Shown: positions 19,899 through 29,123 of the stretch, one piece after another
Position numbering within the stretch: position 1 is the stretch's first letter
Layout: every line of letters starts with the position of its first letter
From: Rhizobium sp. RM
Lineage (GTDB): Bacteria > Pseudomonadota > Alphaproteobacteria > Rhizobiales > Rhizobiaceae
Reading direction: 5' to 3'
Length of the DNA stretch: 64,000 nt
NCBI RefSeq assembly: GCF_013390595.1
Contig: NZ_JACAWV010000002.1
Span: 248,001 to 312,000 of the forward strand
Made by a program: the position numbers and the translations under genes
Notes under the pieces: generated by a model
The model's input: only the letters and a program-made list of their open reading frames with translations
What the model was told of the DNA's origin: nothing
Database searches by the model: none

Positions 19899-21182
19899 CT
19901 ATTTTCGGGTACCGAAGGTGTATCCGGTCTCGACGCTGCTCTTGCCGAATTTGTCCCGCAGCTTGTCCATGGCGGCTTCCGCCGCAGCACGTCGCCCTGC
20001 CAGCTTGTCGACGAGATCGGGCGGATCGGCCAGTGCCGCATCGCAAAGCTCGCTCACGCCAATTCCCAAGAGACGGAATTTGGTGCCGTCGGTTTCCTTT
20101 TCCATCAGCGACAGACCGATACGGAATATCCGGTCGGCAAGCTGGGTGGGATCATCGAGCTTGCGGTTGCGGGTGCGGATCTTGAAGTCTGACGTCTTCA
20201 TTTTCAGAACGACGGTCTTGCCGGCGATGCCGTGCTTTTTCAGGCGGGCGGATACCTTTTCCGAAAGCGACCGTAAAATCGGCACCAGATCGTCATGGCG
20301 CGAGATATCGTTGAAGAACGTGGTTTCTGACGACACGCTCTTGGCGGCATCGTTGCTTTGCACATCGCGCTCGTCGATGCCGCGTGACAGGCGATAGAGC
20401 CGCTGTCCCATCGATCCGTAGCGGCGCATCAGGTCACCTTCTTCCATCTCCTGCAGTTGCGAGATCATGCGAATGCCATCCGCCTCCAGCGTTGCGGCAA
20501 AGGCCTTTCCGACGCCCCATATGGTCGTGACAGGCCGTGTGGCCAGAAAGGACAGGGCTTCGGCCTCACCAATTACCGAAAAACCGCGCGGCTTGCGCAG
20601 GTCAGACGCGACTTTGGCGAGGAACTTGCAGTAGGAGAGCCCGGCGGACACCGTCACGCCCACTTCCTTTTCCACGCGCTTGGCAAATTTCGCCAGCACG
20701 CGGGCGGGAGGATCGTGGTGCAATCTCTCGGTCCCGGACAGATCGAGAAATGCTTCATCGATGGAAAGTGGCTGCACCAGCGGCGTCAGCTCCTGCATCA
20801 TGCTGCGGATCTGGCGACCGACCTGAACGTATTTCTCCATGTTCGGCTTGATGACCACGGCGTCGGGGCAGGCTTCCAGCGCCTTGAACATCGGCATGGC
20901 GGAGCGCACACCGTGGATACGGGCAATGTAACAGGCGGTAGACACCACGCCACGCTTGCCGCCGCCGATAATCACCGGCTTGTCGGCAAGATCGGGGTTG
21001 TCGCGTTTTTCAACGGACGCATAAAAGGCGTCGCAGTCGATATGGGCAATCGTCAATTGGTAGAGTTCGTCGTGATACAGCAGGCGAGGGCTGCCGCAGG
21101 CACGGCAACGCTTCAGCCCGGCAGGCTGGCCCGTCAGGCAGTCACGGCAGAAACCGGGATCATAAGCGTGCGACGTGGACAT
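19899..21182 (-). CDS. dinB: DNA polymerase IV with N-terminal Cys4 extension
   Basis: Y-family translesion polymerase, 427 residues. The catalytic core starts near residue 43 with [15 protein letters not shown] (D49, E58) and contains the second metal site [10 protein letters not shown], an HhH region [12 protein letters not shown] and the little-finger domain. Before the core sit 42 extra residues with FCRDC (Cys12, Cys15) and CRACG (Cys26, Cys29), spaced like a zinc ribbon. The C-terminus lacks an obvious QLxLF clamp motif. No GTTCN7GTTC box is seen upstream. It follows the DUF3572 gene on the same strand. Confidence 0.94.
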   Translation of the reverse strand: MSTSHAYDPGFCRDCLTGQPAGLKRCRACGSPRLLYHDELYQLTIAHIDCDAFYASVEKRDNPDLADKPVIIGGGKRGVVSTACYIARIHGVRSAMPMFKALEACPDAVVIKPNMEKYVQVGRQIRSMMQELTPLVQPLSIDEAFLDLSGTERLHHDPPARVLAKFAKRVEKEVGVTVSAGLSYCKFLAKVASDLRKPRGFSVIGEAEALSFLATRPVTTIWGVGKAFAATLEADGIRMISQLQEMEEGDLMRRYGSMGQRLYRLSRGIDERDVQSNDAAKSVSSETTFFNDISRHDDLVPILRSLSEKVSARLKKHGIAGKTVVLKMKTSDFKIRTRNRKLDDPTQLADRIFRIGLSLMEKETDGTKFRLLGIGVSELCDAALADPPDLVDKLAGRRAAAEAAMDKLRDKFGKSSVETGYTFGTRK

Positions 21183-21267
21183 GGCCTGACAGCAAACCGA
21201 AGCCTAAACAAAACGGGAACGTCGCCAACCATAGCTTGCAAGCGATCTGCGCTCAAGCGCTGCGCCG

Positions 21268-21576
21268 TCAATACACACCGGAATCGAGGCCGGGGCCTGA
21301 AAAGTGGTGCCATGCCGCAGCAACCGTCTCAGGTGTTGTTTCCGTTGCTGCACAGAACGCCATCAGATCAGGTTCGTGGCTCATCAGGAAGTCGGTCAGC
21401 CCCGCCAGAAAGCCCGGGTCGTTCGACGCTTCGCGAAGCATATTGGCCTGCAATCCGCTCAGTGCCAGAAACCGCGAGAGCATGTCCGGCTCGTTTGCCA
21501 GCCAGCCAAGTATGGCGGCCGCCGTTTCTTGCGGATCTTTTTCGATGTTATCTTTGTTTTTGGTGTGTCGCAGCAT
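21268..21576 (-). CDS. DUF3572 family protein
   Basis: 102 residues, no signal peptide or membrane helix. Matches the DUF3572 family by its core ETAAAILGWLANEPDMLSRF and FLAGLTDFLMSHEPDLMAF. Function unknown. In Rhizobiales it commonly lies beside dinB and divK, as here. It is divergent from divK; the 131-base gap between them must hold both promoters. Confidence 0.8.
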   Translation of the reverse strand: MLRHTKNKDNIEKDPQETAAAILGWLANEPDMLSRFLALSGLQANMLREASNDPGFLAGLTDFLMSHEPDLMAFCAATETTPETVAAAWHHFSGPGLDSGVY

Positions 21577-21707
21577 TTCTCTTCCGAAGTTACCTATTTT
21601 GAAACCAAATCGCTTTAGCCTAGCGCGACAATTGGACGATGGAATCGGCTCTGAGGCAACTTATATGTCTTGATGAAGGTTTCAAAGCGGAGCGGGGACT
21701 GTTCGCC

Positions 21708-22079
21708 ATGCCCAAACAGGTCATGATAGTCGAAGACAACGAGCTGAATATGAAGCTCTTTCGCGATCTGATCGAGGCATCGGGTTACACGACGATTCAG
21801 ACGCGCAACGGCATGGAAGCGCTCGACCTCGCCCGCAAACACCGTCCCGATCTCATTCTGATGGACATTCAGCTTCCTGAGGTATCAGGTCTGGAGGTCA
21901 CGAAATGGCTCAAGGAAGACGATGAGCTGCACGTTATCCCTGTCATCGCCGTTACCGCCTTTGCGATGAAAGGGGACGAGGAGCGTATTCGTCAGGGCGG
22001 TTGCGAGGCCTATGTCTCTAAGCCGATTTCCGTCCCGAAATTCATCGAGATCATCAAGACCTATCTTGGTGACGCGTAA
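21708..22079 (+). CDS. divK: Single-domain response regulator DivK
   Basis: Essential cell-cycle receiver protein that carries phosphate from the DivJ/PleC-type kinases to the DivL-CckA-CtrA system. 123 residues from ATG 21708 ([18 protein letters not shown]). Receiver residues D10/E9, phospho-acceptor D53 ([10 protein letters not shown]), T/S at VTAFAM and K107 in VSKP are intact; no output domain. Start upstream at 21639 is rejected because it adds 23 residues unlike the family. pleD begins 17 bases after it. Confidence 0.96.
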   Translation: MPKQVMIVEDNELNMKLFRDLIEASGYTTIQTRNGMEALDLARKHRPDLILMDIQLPEVSGLEVTKWLKEDDELHVIPVIAVTAFAMKGDEERIRQGGCEAYVSKPISVPKFIEIIKTYLGDA

Positions 22080-22096
22080 GGCGGCTGGGGAAAACC

Positions 22097-23467
22097 ATGA
22101 CAGCGAGAGTTCTTGTCGTTGATGACATACCCGCAAACGTCAAGCTGCTTCAGGCGCGGCTTCTGGCGGAGTATTTCGACGTTGTCACAGCCGAAGACGG
22201 CTTCAAGGCGCTGGCCATCTGCGACAGCGAGCAGGTCGATATCATCCTTCTCGACATCATGATGCCGGGCATGGATGGCTTTGAAGTCTGCGAGCGGTTG
22301 AAGGCCAATCCGAACACGGCGCACATTCCGGTTGTCATGGTTACGGCGCTCGATCAGCCTTCCGACCGCGTGCGTGGCCTGAAAGCCGGCGCCGACGATT
22401 TCCTGACCAAGCCTGTCAACGACCTCCAGCTTATTGCCCGTGTCAAAAGCCTGGTGCGTCTCAAGTCCGTCAGCGACGAACTGCGCATGCGCGCCGAAAC
22501 AGCACGGCAGATCGGTATGGAAGACCTGCTGCGCGGCGACAGCACGATGCAGACGCCAGGTCGTGTTCTGCTCGTCGATGGCCGTGCAAGCTCGCAGGAG
22601 CGCATCATCAGGGCGCTGAAGCCGGTTGCCGAGGTCGAGGTCATGAGCGATCCGCAAGCGGCCCTGTTCACGGCAGCGGAAAACCCTTTCGAACTGGTGA
22701 TCGTCAACGCGAACTTCGACGACTACGATCCGCTTCGCCTGTGCTCGCAATTGCGGTCACTGGAGCGCACCCGCTTCCTGCCGCTTCTCCTGGTGGCGGA
22801 GCAGGGCGCTGACGATATGGTGGCGCGTGCGCTCGATCTTGGCGTCAACGACTACATCCTGCGCCCTATCGATCCCAATGAACTGGTCGCCCGCACGCTC
22901 ACGCAGATCAAACGCAAGCGCTTCAACGACCATCTGCGCCGCAACCTGCAGCACACGATGGAGCTTGCTGTTGTCGATGGGCTGACTGGCCTCAACAACC
23001 GCCGTTACCTGGACAATCATCTCAAGATCCTCTTCGACCGCGCGGCAGCGCGTGGCCGGCCGATTTCGATCTGCATCACCGATATCGATCGCTTCAAGAC
23101 AGTCAACGACACCTATGGCCACGACGTTGGCGATGAGGTGCTGCGTGAGTTCGCAGCCCGCATCCGCTCGGCTGTCCGTGGCGCCGATCTTGCCTGCCGG
23201 TATGGCGGGGAGGAATTTGTTGTGGTCATGCCGGATACGTCGATGGAACATGCCGTCGGCGTCGCCGAACGTCTGCGCGAGATTGTCGAAGGCGAGCCCT
23301 TCTATGTCCGCTCCATCGACCGTGAGCTGAGGATCACTGCATCGCTTGGCATCGCCACCAACAGCCCCTCGGTTGTTTTGCCGGATCAGCTTCTCAAGCA
23401 GGCTGACAAGGCTTTGTATGAAGCGAAGAATTCAGGCCGCAACCGGGTCGTTGCCGCTGCGGCTTAA
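22097..23467 (+). CDS. pleD: Diguanylate cyclase response regulator PleD
   Basis: Makes cyclic di-GMP when phosphorylated; partner of DivK in polar development. 456 residues: receiver 1 (residues 1-120, D53 in LLDIMMPG), receiver 2 (about 155-280) used for dimerisation, GGDEF domain (about 295-455). Active motif RYGGEEF is intact, and RGAD five residues before it is the inhibitory I-site, so feedback inhibition by c-di-GMP is expected. Receiver 2 has Asn in place of the acceptor Asp (LVIVNANFDD), as in known PleD where it is an adaptor. Confidence 0.96.
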   Translation: MTARVLVVDDIPANVKLLQARLLAEYFDVVTAEDGFKALAICDSEQVDIILLDIMMPGMDGFEVCERLKANPNTAHIPVVMVTALDQPSDRVRGLKAGADDFLTKPVNDLQLIARVKSLVRLKSVSDELRMRAETARQIGMEDLLRGDSTMQTPGRVLLVDGRASSQERIIRALKPVAEVEVMSDPQAALFTAAENPFELVIVNANFDDYDPLRLCSQLRSLERTRFLPLLLVAEQGADDMVARALDLGVNDYILRPIDPNELVARTLTQIKRKRFNDHLRRNLQHTMELAVVDGLTGLNNRRYLDNHLKILFDRAAARGRPISICITDIDRFKTVNDTYGHDVGDEVLREFAARIRSAVRGADLACRYGGEEFVVVMPDTSMEHAVGVAERLREIVEGEPFYVRSIDRELRITASLGIATNSPSVVLPDQLLKQADKALYEAKNSGRNRVVAAAA

Positions 23468-24118
23468 CCAGCCGATCACCATCTTTTGAGCCGGGTTGCT
23501 TTGTCTCCTGCGTTCTCCAGACGGAAAAGCCCGGTGCCGCAAGCTTTTGTGCGACTATAGCGTAAGTTGAAATTTAAAATAAATTCAATCGCATCGCGCA
23601 GTATTGTGTATCATACTGGTATATTTAACCATATCTTTCGACGGAAATGGGCTTCGCTTAAGAATTTGTTGATTTTTCTTTAGGTTCTGCGAAAATCTAA
23701 GCCAACGAAAAAGGATCTTTAAGGCGGCTTTTTTGCCGCGGATGAAGTGATGATTGCGGCGAAGACGCTGCAGAATATCGCTCATCAGGGGTCGTATTGC
23801 GTAGCTTAGAATACCCCATGATGCCAGGTCCGCCGCATCTCCTGAATCGTGGGGTCGGTCGGCCGGCGATGTTCGAATCGGTTCCTCGTGCCGTAATCAC
23901 ATCGTTGGCCGACCCCCTATTTCCCCGCTGACATCCACCCCATCTTCACCGACTGCTTTTGGCCTCTAGGCGCTTTCGCGTGCGCTCTGCGCAACAGTCA
24001 CGGTTCGTTCGGCGCTGCACTGATTCTCGAGGCAGGTGATCAGGTGCACGCAGGCGGATGGCCTGTCGCGGCTTTGTGGCTCTATCTGCGGCGGGAGAGG
24101 GGTTCGCGTGGCCACAAA
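23468..24118. other. Gene-free gap between pleD and rpmG
   Basis: About 650 bases with no frame I can support as coding. The first 250 bases are AT-rich; GCGGC-TTTTTT-GCCGC near 23725 forms a small hairpin. From 23851 there is a long imperfect inverted repeat (listed separately). GTTCGAATC at 23871 looks like a tRNA T-loop but no T-stem or acceptor stem pairs, so no tRNA is called. Confidence 0.5.
23851..23917. repeat. Long imperfect hairpin, possible structured RNA
   Basis: GGGGTCGG (23851-23858), then after a four-base bulge CCGGCGATG, pair with CATCGTTGG and CCGACCCC of 23900-23916, with two G-T pairs and a loop of about 27 bases. Seventeen pairs in all. No T-run follows on either strand, so it is not a terminator; it could be a small RNA core or a palindromic repeat. 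Confidence 0.4.
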
Positions 24119-24144
24119 CAAAAAACGCGCCCGGAGGGCGCGCT
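24119..24144 (-). terminator. Intrinsic terminator of rpmG
   Basis: Read on the minus strand: CGCGCCC, loop TCC, GGGCGCG, then TTTTTTG. Arms at 24126-24132 and 24136-24142; the run of A on the plus strand before 24126 supplies the T-run. Confidence 0.85.
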
Positions 24145-24168
24145 TTTGTCGGAATACCCGATCAAGGA

Positions 24169-24336
24169 TTACTTGATCTTGGTTTCCTTGAATTCTACGT
24201 GCTTGCGTACAACCGGGTCGTACTTCGTCTTCGTCATCTTGTCCGTGAACGTACGGCTGTTCTTGGTGGTGACGTAGAAGGTACCGGTGTCGGCTGTCGA
24301 CAGCAGCTTGATCTTGATTGTTGTAGCTTTCGCCAT
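24169..24336 (-). CDS. rpmG: 50S ribosomal protein L33
   Basis: 55 residues ([20 protein letters not shown]...), the standard length of L33 without the zinc-binding cysteines (C-minus form). A longer open frame upstream is an artefact; AGGACGACC before ATG 24336 is the ribosome binding site. L33 sits on the large subunit near the E site. Last gene of the minus-strand block and followed by its own terminator. Confidence 0.97.
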   Translation of the reverse strand: MAKATTIKIKLLSTADTGTFYVTTKNSRTFTDKMTKTKYDPVVRKHVEFKETKIK

Positions 24337-24424
24337 GGTCGTCCTGCCTTTAAACAAAAGAGAAGCCGCAGGCGCTTTCACCTCGGCTAAATCTGGCGCG
24401 AAACTACGTATCGCGCTCGAAAAG

Positions 24425-25597
24425 TCAAGTCTGTTTTGCCCGGAAAACAAAACGGACGACATAAAGCACGACGTAAAGACCGAAAAACATGGCAAGCGCC
24501 CAGGCAAAACCATCGGTGCCGGCAATGTCCATTGCAGCACCCACCGCCTGCGGCCCGCAGATCGTTCCCAGCGCGTAGCAGAAGATGAAAGCGGCATTGG
24601 CTGCCACCAGGTCAGCACCCGTCAGGCGCGAGCCCAGATGCGTCAGGCCAACTGTATACATGCCGGACACCAGGCCGCCCCAGAACAGCAGCAGACCGGC
24701 CACCAGCAACCAGCTATCCACCATCAATGGCAGCGCCAGCGTGCCGCCGACGCCGGCAAGCGCCATCAGGCCAAGCAGCGTGCGGCGATCCTTCATCCTG
24801 TCGGACATAAGGCCGATCGGGATCTGGAAGACCATGTTGCCGATGCCCATCACCGTCAGCAGCAGCGCCGCCTGCGATTCGTTGAAGCCTTCACGCGTGG
24901 CATAGATCGGAAAGAGCGAGAGACCGCCCGCCTGCACCGAGCCGAACACGAAGGCAGCGGCAGAGGCCATCGGCACGAGCCAGATGTAGCGTGCGAAATG
25001 GTGGTTTGGCCGTTCATCGAGCTCAGGGCTTTCGCCTCGCGCCATGTAGATCGGAATAGCCGCCAGAAGAATGATCGCGGCGCCTACGAGGAAGGGAAGA
25101 ATACCCTCGCTGCCGACAGCCGAAAACAGCAGCGGCCCAACCGCAAACCCCACAGCAAGCCCGGTGGCATAAATGCCGAGCACCATGCCGCGCTTTTTCG
25201 GTGGCGCGGCCATGTTGATCCAGTATTCGGACAGGATGAACAGCGTCGTGGTCGCGCCGTGGAAAACGAGTCGCAGCGGAAACCACATCCAGAACGCATC
25301 GGCGAAATAGAAACCGAGGGCACTAAGCGCCGAAATCACCACCGCCACCAGCATGGTGCGTGCGACGCCGAAGTCGTGGGCGATTTTCGATGCCACAGGT
25401 GCCGCCATCATCGCCGCCACACCGGCCATGGCCGTGTTGACGCCAATCATCGTCGAGGAGATGCCGCGCTTTTCCAGAATGATGGACAACAGTGGCAGGC
25501 CGAGACCGATGGCCACACCGACCGCGCTGATGGAAGCAATGGCGGCGATCAGGGAAGGCCAGTGAATGGCGTCTTCTTCGCATTTCGTCTGTGACAT
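24425..25597 (-). CDS. MFS transporter
   Basis: 390 residues, 12 predicted membrane helices, major facilitator superfamily of the YcaD-like type. The inter-helix signature [15 protein letters not shown] lies between helices 8 and 9. Substrate cannot be told. It starts 8 bases after the NUDIX gene, so the two are co-transcribed with DUF983 and probably topA-rnr. Confidence 0.88.
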   Translation of the reverse strand: MSQTKCEEDAIHWPSLIAAIASISAVGVAIGLGLPLLSIILEKRGISSTMIGVNTAMAGVAAMMAAPVASKIAHDFGVARTMLVAVVISALSALGFYFADAFWMWFPLRLVFHGATTTLFILSEYWINMAAPPKKRGMVLGIYATGLAVGFAVGPLLFSAVGSEGILPFLVGAAIILLAAIPIYMARGESPELDERPNHHFARYIWLVPMASAAAFVFGSVQAGGLSLFPIYATREGFNESQAALLLTVMGIGNMVFQIPIGLMSDRMKDRRTLLGLMALAGVGGTLALPLMVDSWLLVAGLLLFWGGLVSGMYTVGLTHLGSRLTGADLVAANAAFIFCYALGTICGPQAVGAAMDIAGTDGFAWALAMFFGLYVVLYVVRFVFRAKQT

Positions 25598-25605
25598 AAC
25601 GGCCT

Positions 25606-26280
25606 TTATACAAAGTCTCGAATGAACCGGCCGTGGCGCGTGAAGTAGAACCGCACGGGGCTTTCAAAGGGCAGTGAGGGATCACCTATCATAAGTTTTG
25701 TGACATCTTCGAGAACCGTGCGTGTGATCGTCGGCATGTTCAGACCGGAAAGCTCCGCCGTGTCAACCCATCGCACGTCGTGAAGCTCGTCCGAATCGCT
25801 GATCGCATCGATATCCACGTCGATTTCATCGGTAAAACCGCAAAAGAATCGCGTGTCGTAGCGGCGCGACAATCCCGGTGGCGTGATTGCCCGCGCCACG
25901 AAGCGCAGCGGCGACAGATTGGGGCCGGTGTTTTCCTTGCCAAGCCGGATACCGGTTTCCTCAGCCAGTTCGCGCACGGCAGCCAGCGCCAGAGCGCGCG
26001 CACCGGCAACGCTTAAACGGCGCGGCACGGATGCGGAAAGCTGCTCCAGGACACTCGGGTGCAGATCGCCGCAATAGGGAAGGGCATGGTCCTGTCGGTC
26101 ACGCTTGCCGCCCGGAAAGACATAGGTGCTGGGCATGAAGACATGTGCCGCGCTGCGTTTGCCCATCAGCACGCGCAGCCCTCGGTTCGAGCGGTCGAAC
26201 AGGAGAAGGGCAGCGGCGTCGCGTGGACGCAGCACAGCCGTCGTTCGGCCCGGGTCTGTGGTGGAATTCAGTGGCGTCAC
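25606..26280 (-). CDS. NUDIX hydrolase
   Basis: 224 residues from GTG 26280; the frame is open further up but overlaps the DUF983 gene in the same strand and lacks family sequence. Nudix box half REUxEExGU is present as RELAEETGI (about residues 96-104); the usual G-x5-E part is not matched exactly, as in the NUDT19-like group, where a segment is inserted between the PGGK strand (FPGGKRDRQD) and the helix. Would hydrolyse a nucleoside-diphosphate-linked compound, possibly CoA-type. Starts 8 bases after the DUF983 stop. Confidence 0.85.
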   Translation of the reverse strand: MTPLNSTTDPGRTTAVLRPRDAAALLLFDRSNRGLRVLMGKRSAAHVFMPSTYVFPGGKRDRQDHALPYCGDLHPSVLEQLSASVPRRLSVAGARALALAAVRELAEETGIRLGKENTGPNLSPLRFVARAITPPGLSRRYDTRFFCGFTDEIDVDIDAISDSDELHDVRWVDTAELSGLNMPTITRTVLEDVTKLMIGDPSLPFESPVRFYFTRHGRFIRDFV

Positions 26281-26288
26281 GCGACAGC

Positions 26289-26732
26289 CTAATGCGAGGA
26301 GCCGTCGATGACGGGTTTTGCCGGCCGGCTGTCGAAACCATGCATTCGAAGCGCCCATTGCAGGCCAACGACACCGCCCTTGATCGGCTGCAGTGTCAGA
26401 AGTGCCGCGAGAATGGTGATCGGCACCCAGATGGCGAAGTGAACCCACATCGGAACCTGCATGACGAGGTCGGTCATCATGAAACCGCCAACCGCGATGT
26501 GGCCGATGATGACGATGGAAATATAGGGCGGCAGATCGTCGGAGCGGTGGTGGTGCATTTCCTCGCCGCAGGCCGCACAATTGTCCACGGGCTTCAGCCA
26601 GGCACGGAACAGGCGTCCCGAGCCACAGGCCGGGCAGCGGTTCAACATGCCCCGCATGATCGAACGGCCAAGCGGCCGCTCCACACCTTTGTCGCCGAAC
26701 GTCAGAATGTCGGAGCTGTGTTCATTACCCAT
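26289..26732 (-). CDS. DUF983 family membrane protein
   Basis: 147 residues. N-terminal zinc-ribbon-like cysteines CPACG (about 34-38) and CAACG (about 52-56), then two membrane helices (about 72-92 and 97-117). This is the DUF983 pattern; function unknown. In Rhizobiales it lies between rnr and a NUDIX gene, as here. Gap to rnr is 36 bases. Confidence 0.88.
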   Translation of the reverse strand: MGNEHSSDILTFGDKGVERPLGRSIMRGMLNRCPACGSGRLFRAWLKPVDNCAACGEEMHHHRSDDLPPYISIVIIGHIAVGGFMMTDLVMQVPMWVHFAIWVPITILAALLTLQPIKGGVVGLQWALRMHGFDSRPAKPVIDGSSH

Positions 26733-26768
26733 GCTCGTTTCCTTCCCGTGGCGGTTCCTGCCGCCGTT

Positions 26769-29123
26769 TTATCGCCGCCGTCTTGGCGGGCGCGTTCCGG
26801 GCTTTGCCGCCACGCGCGATGTCCGCCGCCCCGCTTTATGAAACGACCGTGTGGCGACCGGCATCTTCCTTCCCTCGCTCAGCATATCGAAACGCAGGGC
26901 GCCCGCCAACGGTACCGCTTCGGCAAGACGTACCTGCACACTGTCGCCAAGCTGATAGCCGAGACCGGTCTTTTCACCCGTCAAGGCCTGATGCGCCTCG
27001 TCGTAAATGAAATAATCGGTTCCGAGCGTTGATATAGGTATGAAACCATCGGCACCAAACTGAGGCAGCGCTACAAAAAGTCCCGCCTTGGTGACACCGC
27101 CGATGCGACCCTCGAATTCCTCACCGACACGTTCGGACAGGTGATGGGCAATCAGGCGGTTGATGGTATCGCGCTCGGCTGCCATGGCGCGGCGCTCGAA
27201 GGTCGAGATTTCCGCTGCGATATCGTCGAGTGTCGCTTCTTCCTGCGGGGTGATGCCACCTTCGCCAAGGCCGAGGGAACCGACCAGCGCGCGATGCACG
27301 ATCAGGTCGGCATAACGGCGGATCGGCGAGGTGAAGTGCGCGTATTTCATCAGGTTCAGGCCGAAGTGCCCGATGTTCTCAGGGCTGTAGATCGCCTGGC
27401 TCTGGGCGCGCAGCACCATCTCGTTGACCATGATCTGATGCGGCGTATCCAGCGCACGTGCCAGAATGCCATTAAAGGAGTTGGCGCGCATCGCCGCACC
27501 CTTGGCCATGGAAATACCGATGGTGCCCAGGAATTCGCGCAGCGTTTCCTGTTTGGAAAGCGTCGGCGCATCGTGCACGCGGTAGACAAGGCGCTGCTTT
27601 TTCTTTTCCAGCGTCTCGGCGGCGGCAACGTTTGCCTGGATCATCATTTCCTCGATCAGCTTGTGCGCATCGAGGCGTTCCGGAATAACGACCTTGTCCA
27701 CGGTACCGTCGGGGCGAAGCAGGATCTTGCGCTCCGGCATGTCGAGTTCGAGCGGCTGGCGACGATCACGCCCGCGCTTCATCACCTCATAAGCGTGCCA
27801 CAGCGGCTTGAGGATCGGCTCCAGCATTGGCCCGGTCTTGTCGTCCGGCTTGCCGTCGATTGCGGCCTGCGCCTGCTGGTAGGACAGCTTGGCAGCACTC
27901 TTCATCATGATGCGATGGAATGTGTGACCCGCTTTGCGGCCTTCCTTCGAAAAGATCATCCGCACCGCAAGGGCAGGGCGATCGACACCTTCCTTCAGCG
28001 AGCAGAGGTCGTTGGAAATGCGTTCGGGAAGCATCGGCACGACGCGATCCGGGAAATAAACTGAATTGCCGCGCTTCAGCGCTTCACGGTCCAGCGGCGC
28101 ACCTGGGCGCACGTACCAGGAGACATCGGCAATCGCCACCGTCACGATCACGCCATCAGGGTTGTCGGGCGAAGGATCGGGCTCGGCATAAACCGCGTCG
28201 TCATGGTCCTTGGCATCGGCAGGGTCGATGGTGATCAGCGGCAGGTCACGCCAGTCTTCGCGGTGTGACATCGTCGCCGGCTTGGCATCGTCAGCCTCGG
28301 CCAGAACGTTCTGCGGGAAGATGTGCGGAATACCATGCGCATGGATTGCGATCATCGAGATCGCCTTTTCGGATGCTACCGAACCGACGACAGACAGAAC
28401 CTTTGCTCGCGTCAGGCCATAACGCCCGCTGTTGCGCGAGGTTTCGACCTCGATCAGATCGCCGTCCTTGGCCTCGCCTACGCCATCGGGGTCGATGACC
28501 ATTTCCTCGCCGCGCCGGTCGATCGGCATCAGGCGACCGCCGCCGCCAGGCGACAGCTTGAATACGCCGAGAAGTGCACCCTGTCTGCGGTCGAGAATCT
28601 TGACGACACGCGCCGTATAGGCCGGGCCACCGCGTTCCTTGGCTGGAAAGATCTTTGCCAGAACCCGGTCGTTGAGACCGGCGGTCGGCGCCTTCTTGCC
28701 GCGATCCTGCGACGACTGGCGGATCAGAACGGCAGGGGCTGCGCCCAGATCATCCGGCCACTCCGCTGGCCGACCGATCAATTCGCCGTCCTTGTCGCGG
28801 GTGGTGATATCGAGAACCGTGACAGGCGGCAGGCCGCCCGGTCGAACCAGCGACTTGCGGCTCTTCTGCACCATGCCGTCGCCTTCCAGCTCCTTCAGCA
28901 CTGCTTTCAGCAGCACGCGGTTTTCACCCTTCAGCCCGAAAGCCTTGGCGATTTCACGCTTGGAAGCCTGTTGCGGATGGTCGGCAATGAATTTCAGCAG
29001 CACTTCGCGGGAAGGCACCTCACCGTGGATGATGCCTTCACCTTCGTTGACGCGCTTGGATCGCGCAGTGCGTCCGAAACCGTCCTTAGCCGAATCCTGT
29101 CCCTGACGCGGCGCTTTGCTCAC
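26769..29123 (-). CDS. rnr: Ribonuclease R
   Basis: 3'-5' exoribonuclease of the RNB family able to degrade structured RNA. 784 residues: N-terminal helix-turn-helix and cold-shock region, RNB catalytic core with ITIDPADAKDHDDAVYAE (metal aspartates), C-terminal S1 domain and a basic tail (HKAGRRTSRVAAKPGTRPPR). Starts at GTG 29123, which overlaps the topA TGA as GTGA, so translation is coupled. Confidence 0.96.
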   Translation of the reverse strand: MSKAPRQGQDSAKDGFGRTARSKRVNEGEGIIHGEVPSREVLLKFIADHPQQASKREIAKAFGLKGENRVLLKAVLKELEGDGMVQKSRKSLVRPGGLPPVTVLDITTRDKDGELIGRPAEWPDDLGAAPAVLIRQSSQDRGKKAPTAGLNDRVLAKIFPAKERGGPAYTARVVKILDRRQGALLGVFKLSPGGGGRLMPIDRRGEEMVIDPDGVGEAKDGDLIEVETSRNSGRYGLTRAKVLSVVGSVASEKAISMIAIHAHGIPHIFPQNVLAEADDAKPATMSHREDWRDLPLITIDPADAKDHDDAVYAEPDPSPDNPDGVIVTVAIADVSWYVRPGAPLDREALKRGNSVYFPDRVVPMLPERISNDLCSLKEGVDRPALAVRMIFSKEGRKAGHTFHRIMMKSAAKLSYQQAQAAIDGKPDDKTGPMLEPILKPLWHAYEVMKRGRDRRQPLELDMPERKILLRPDGTVDKVVIPERLDAHKLIEEMMIQANVAAAETLEKKKQRLVYRVHDAPTLSKQETLREFLGTIGISMAKGAAMRANSFNGILARALDTPHQIMVNEMVLRAQSQAIYSPENIGHFGLNLMKYAHFTSPIRRYADLIVHRALVGSLGLGEGGITPQEEATLDDIAAEISTFERRAMAAERDTINRLIAHHLSERVGEEFEGRIGGVTKAGLFVALPQFGADGFIPISTLGTDYFIYDEAHQALTGEKTGLGYQLGDSVQVRLAEAVPLAGALRFDMLSEGRKMPVATRSFHKAGRRTSRVAAKPGTRPPRRRR

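Noticed and set aside
21183-21240. LexA box search before dinB
   Set aside because: GAAC at 21217 is not followed by a second GAAC/GTTC at seven bases, so no SOS box is called.
23851-23900. Possible tRNA because of GTTCGAATC
   Set aside because: The five bases on each side do not pair, and no acceptor, D or anticodon arms can be built.
23697-23900. 67-codon minus-strand frame in the pleD-rpmG gap
   Set aside because: No ribosome binding site, no family, and it runs through a hairpin.
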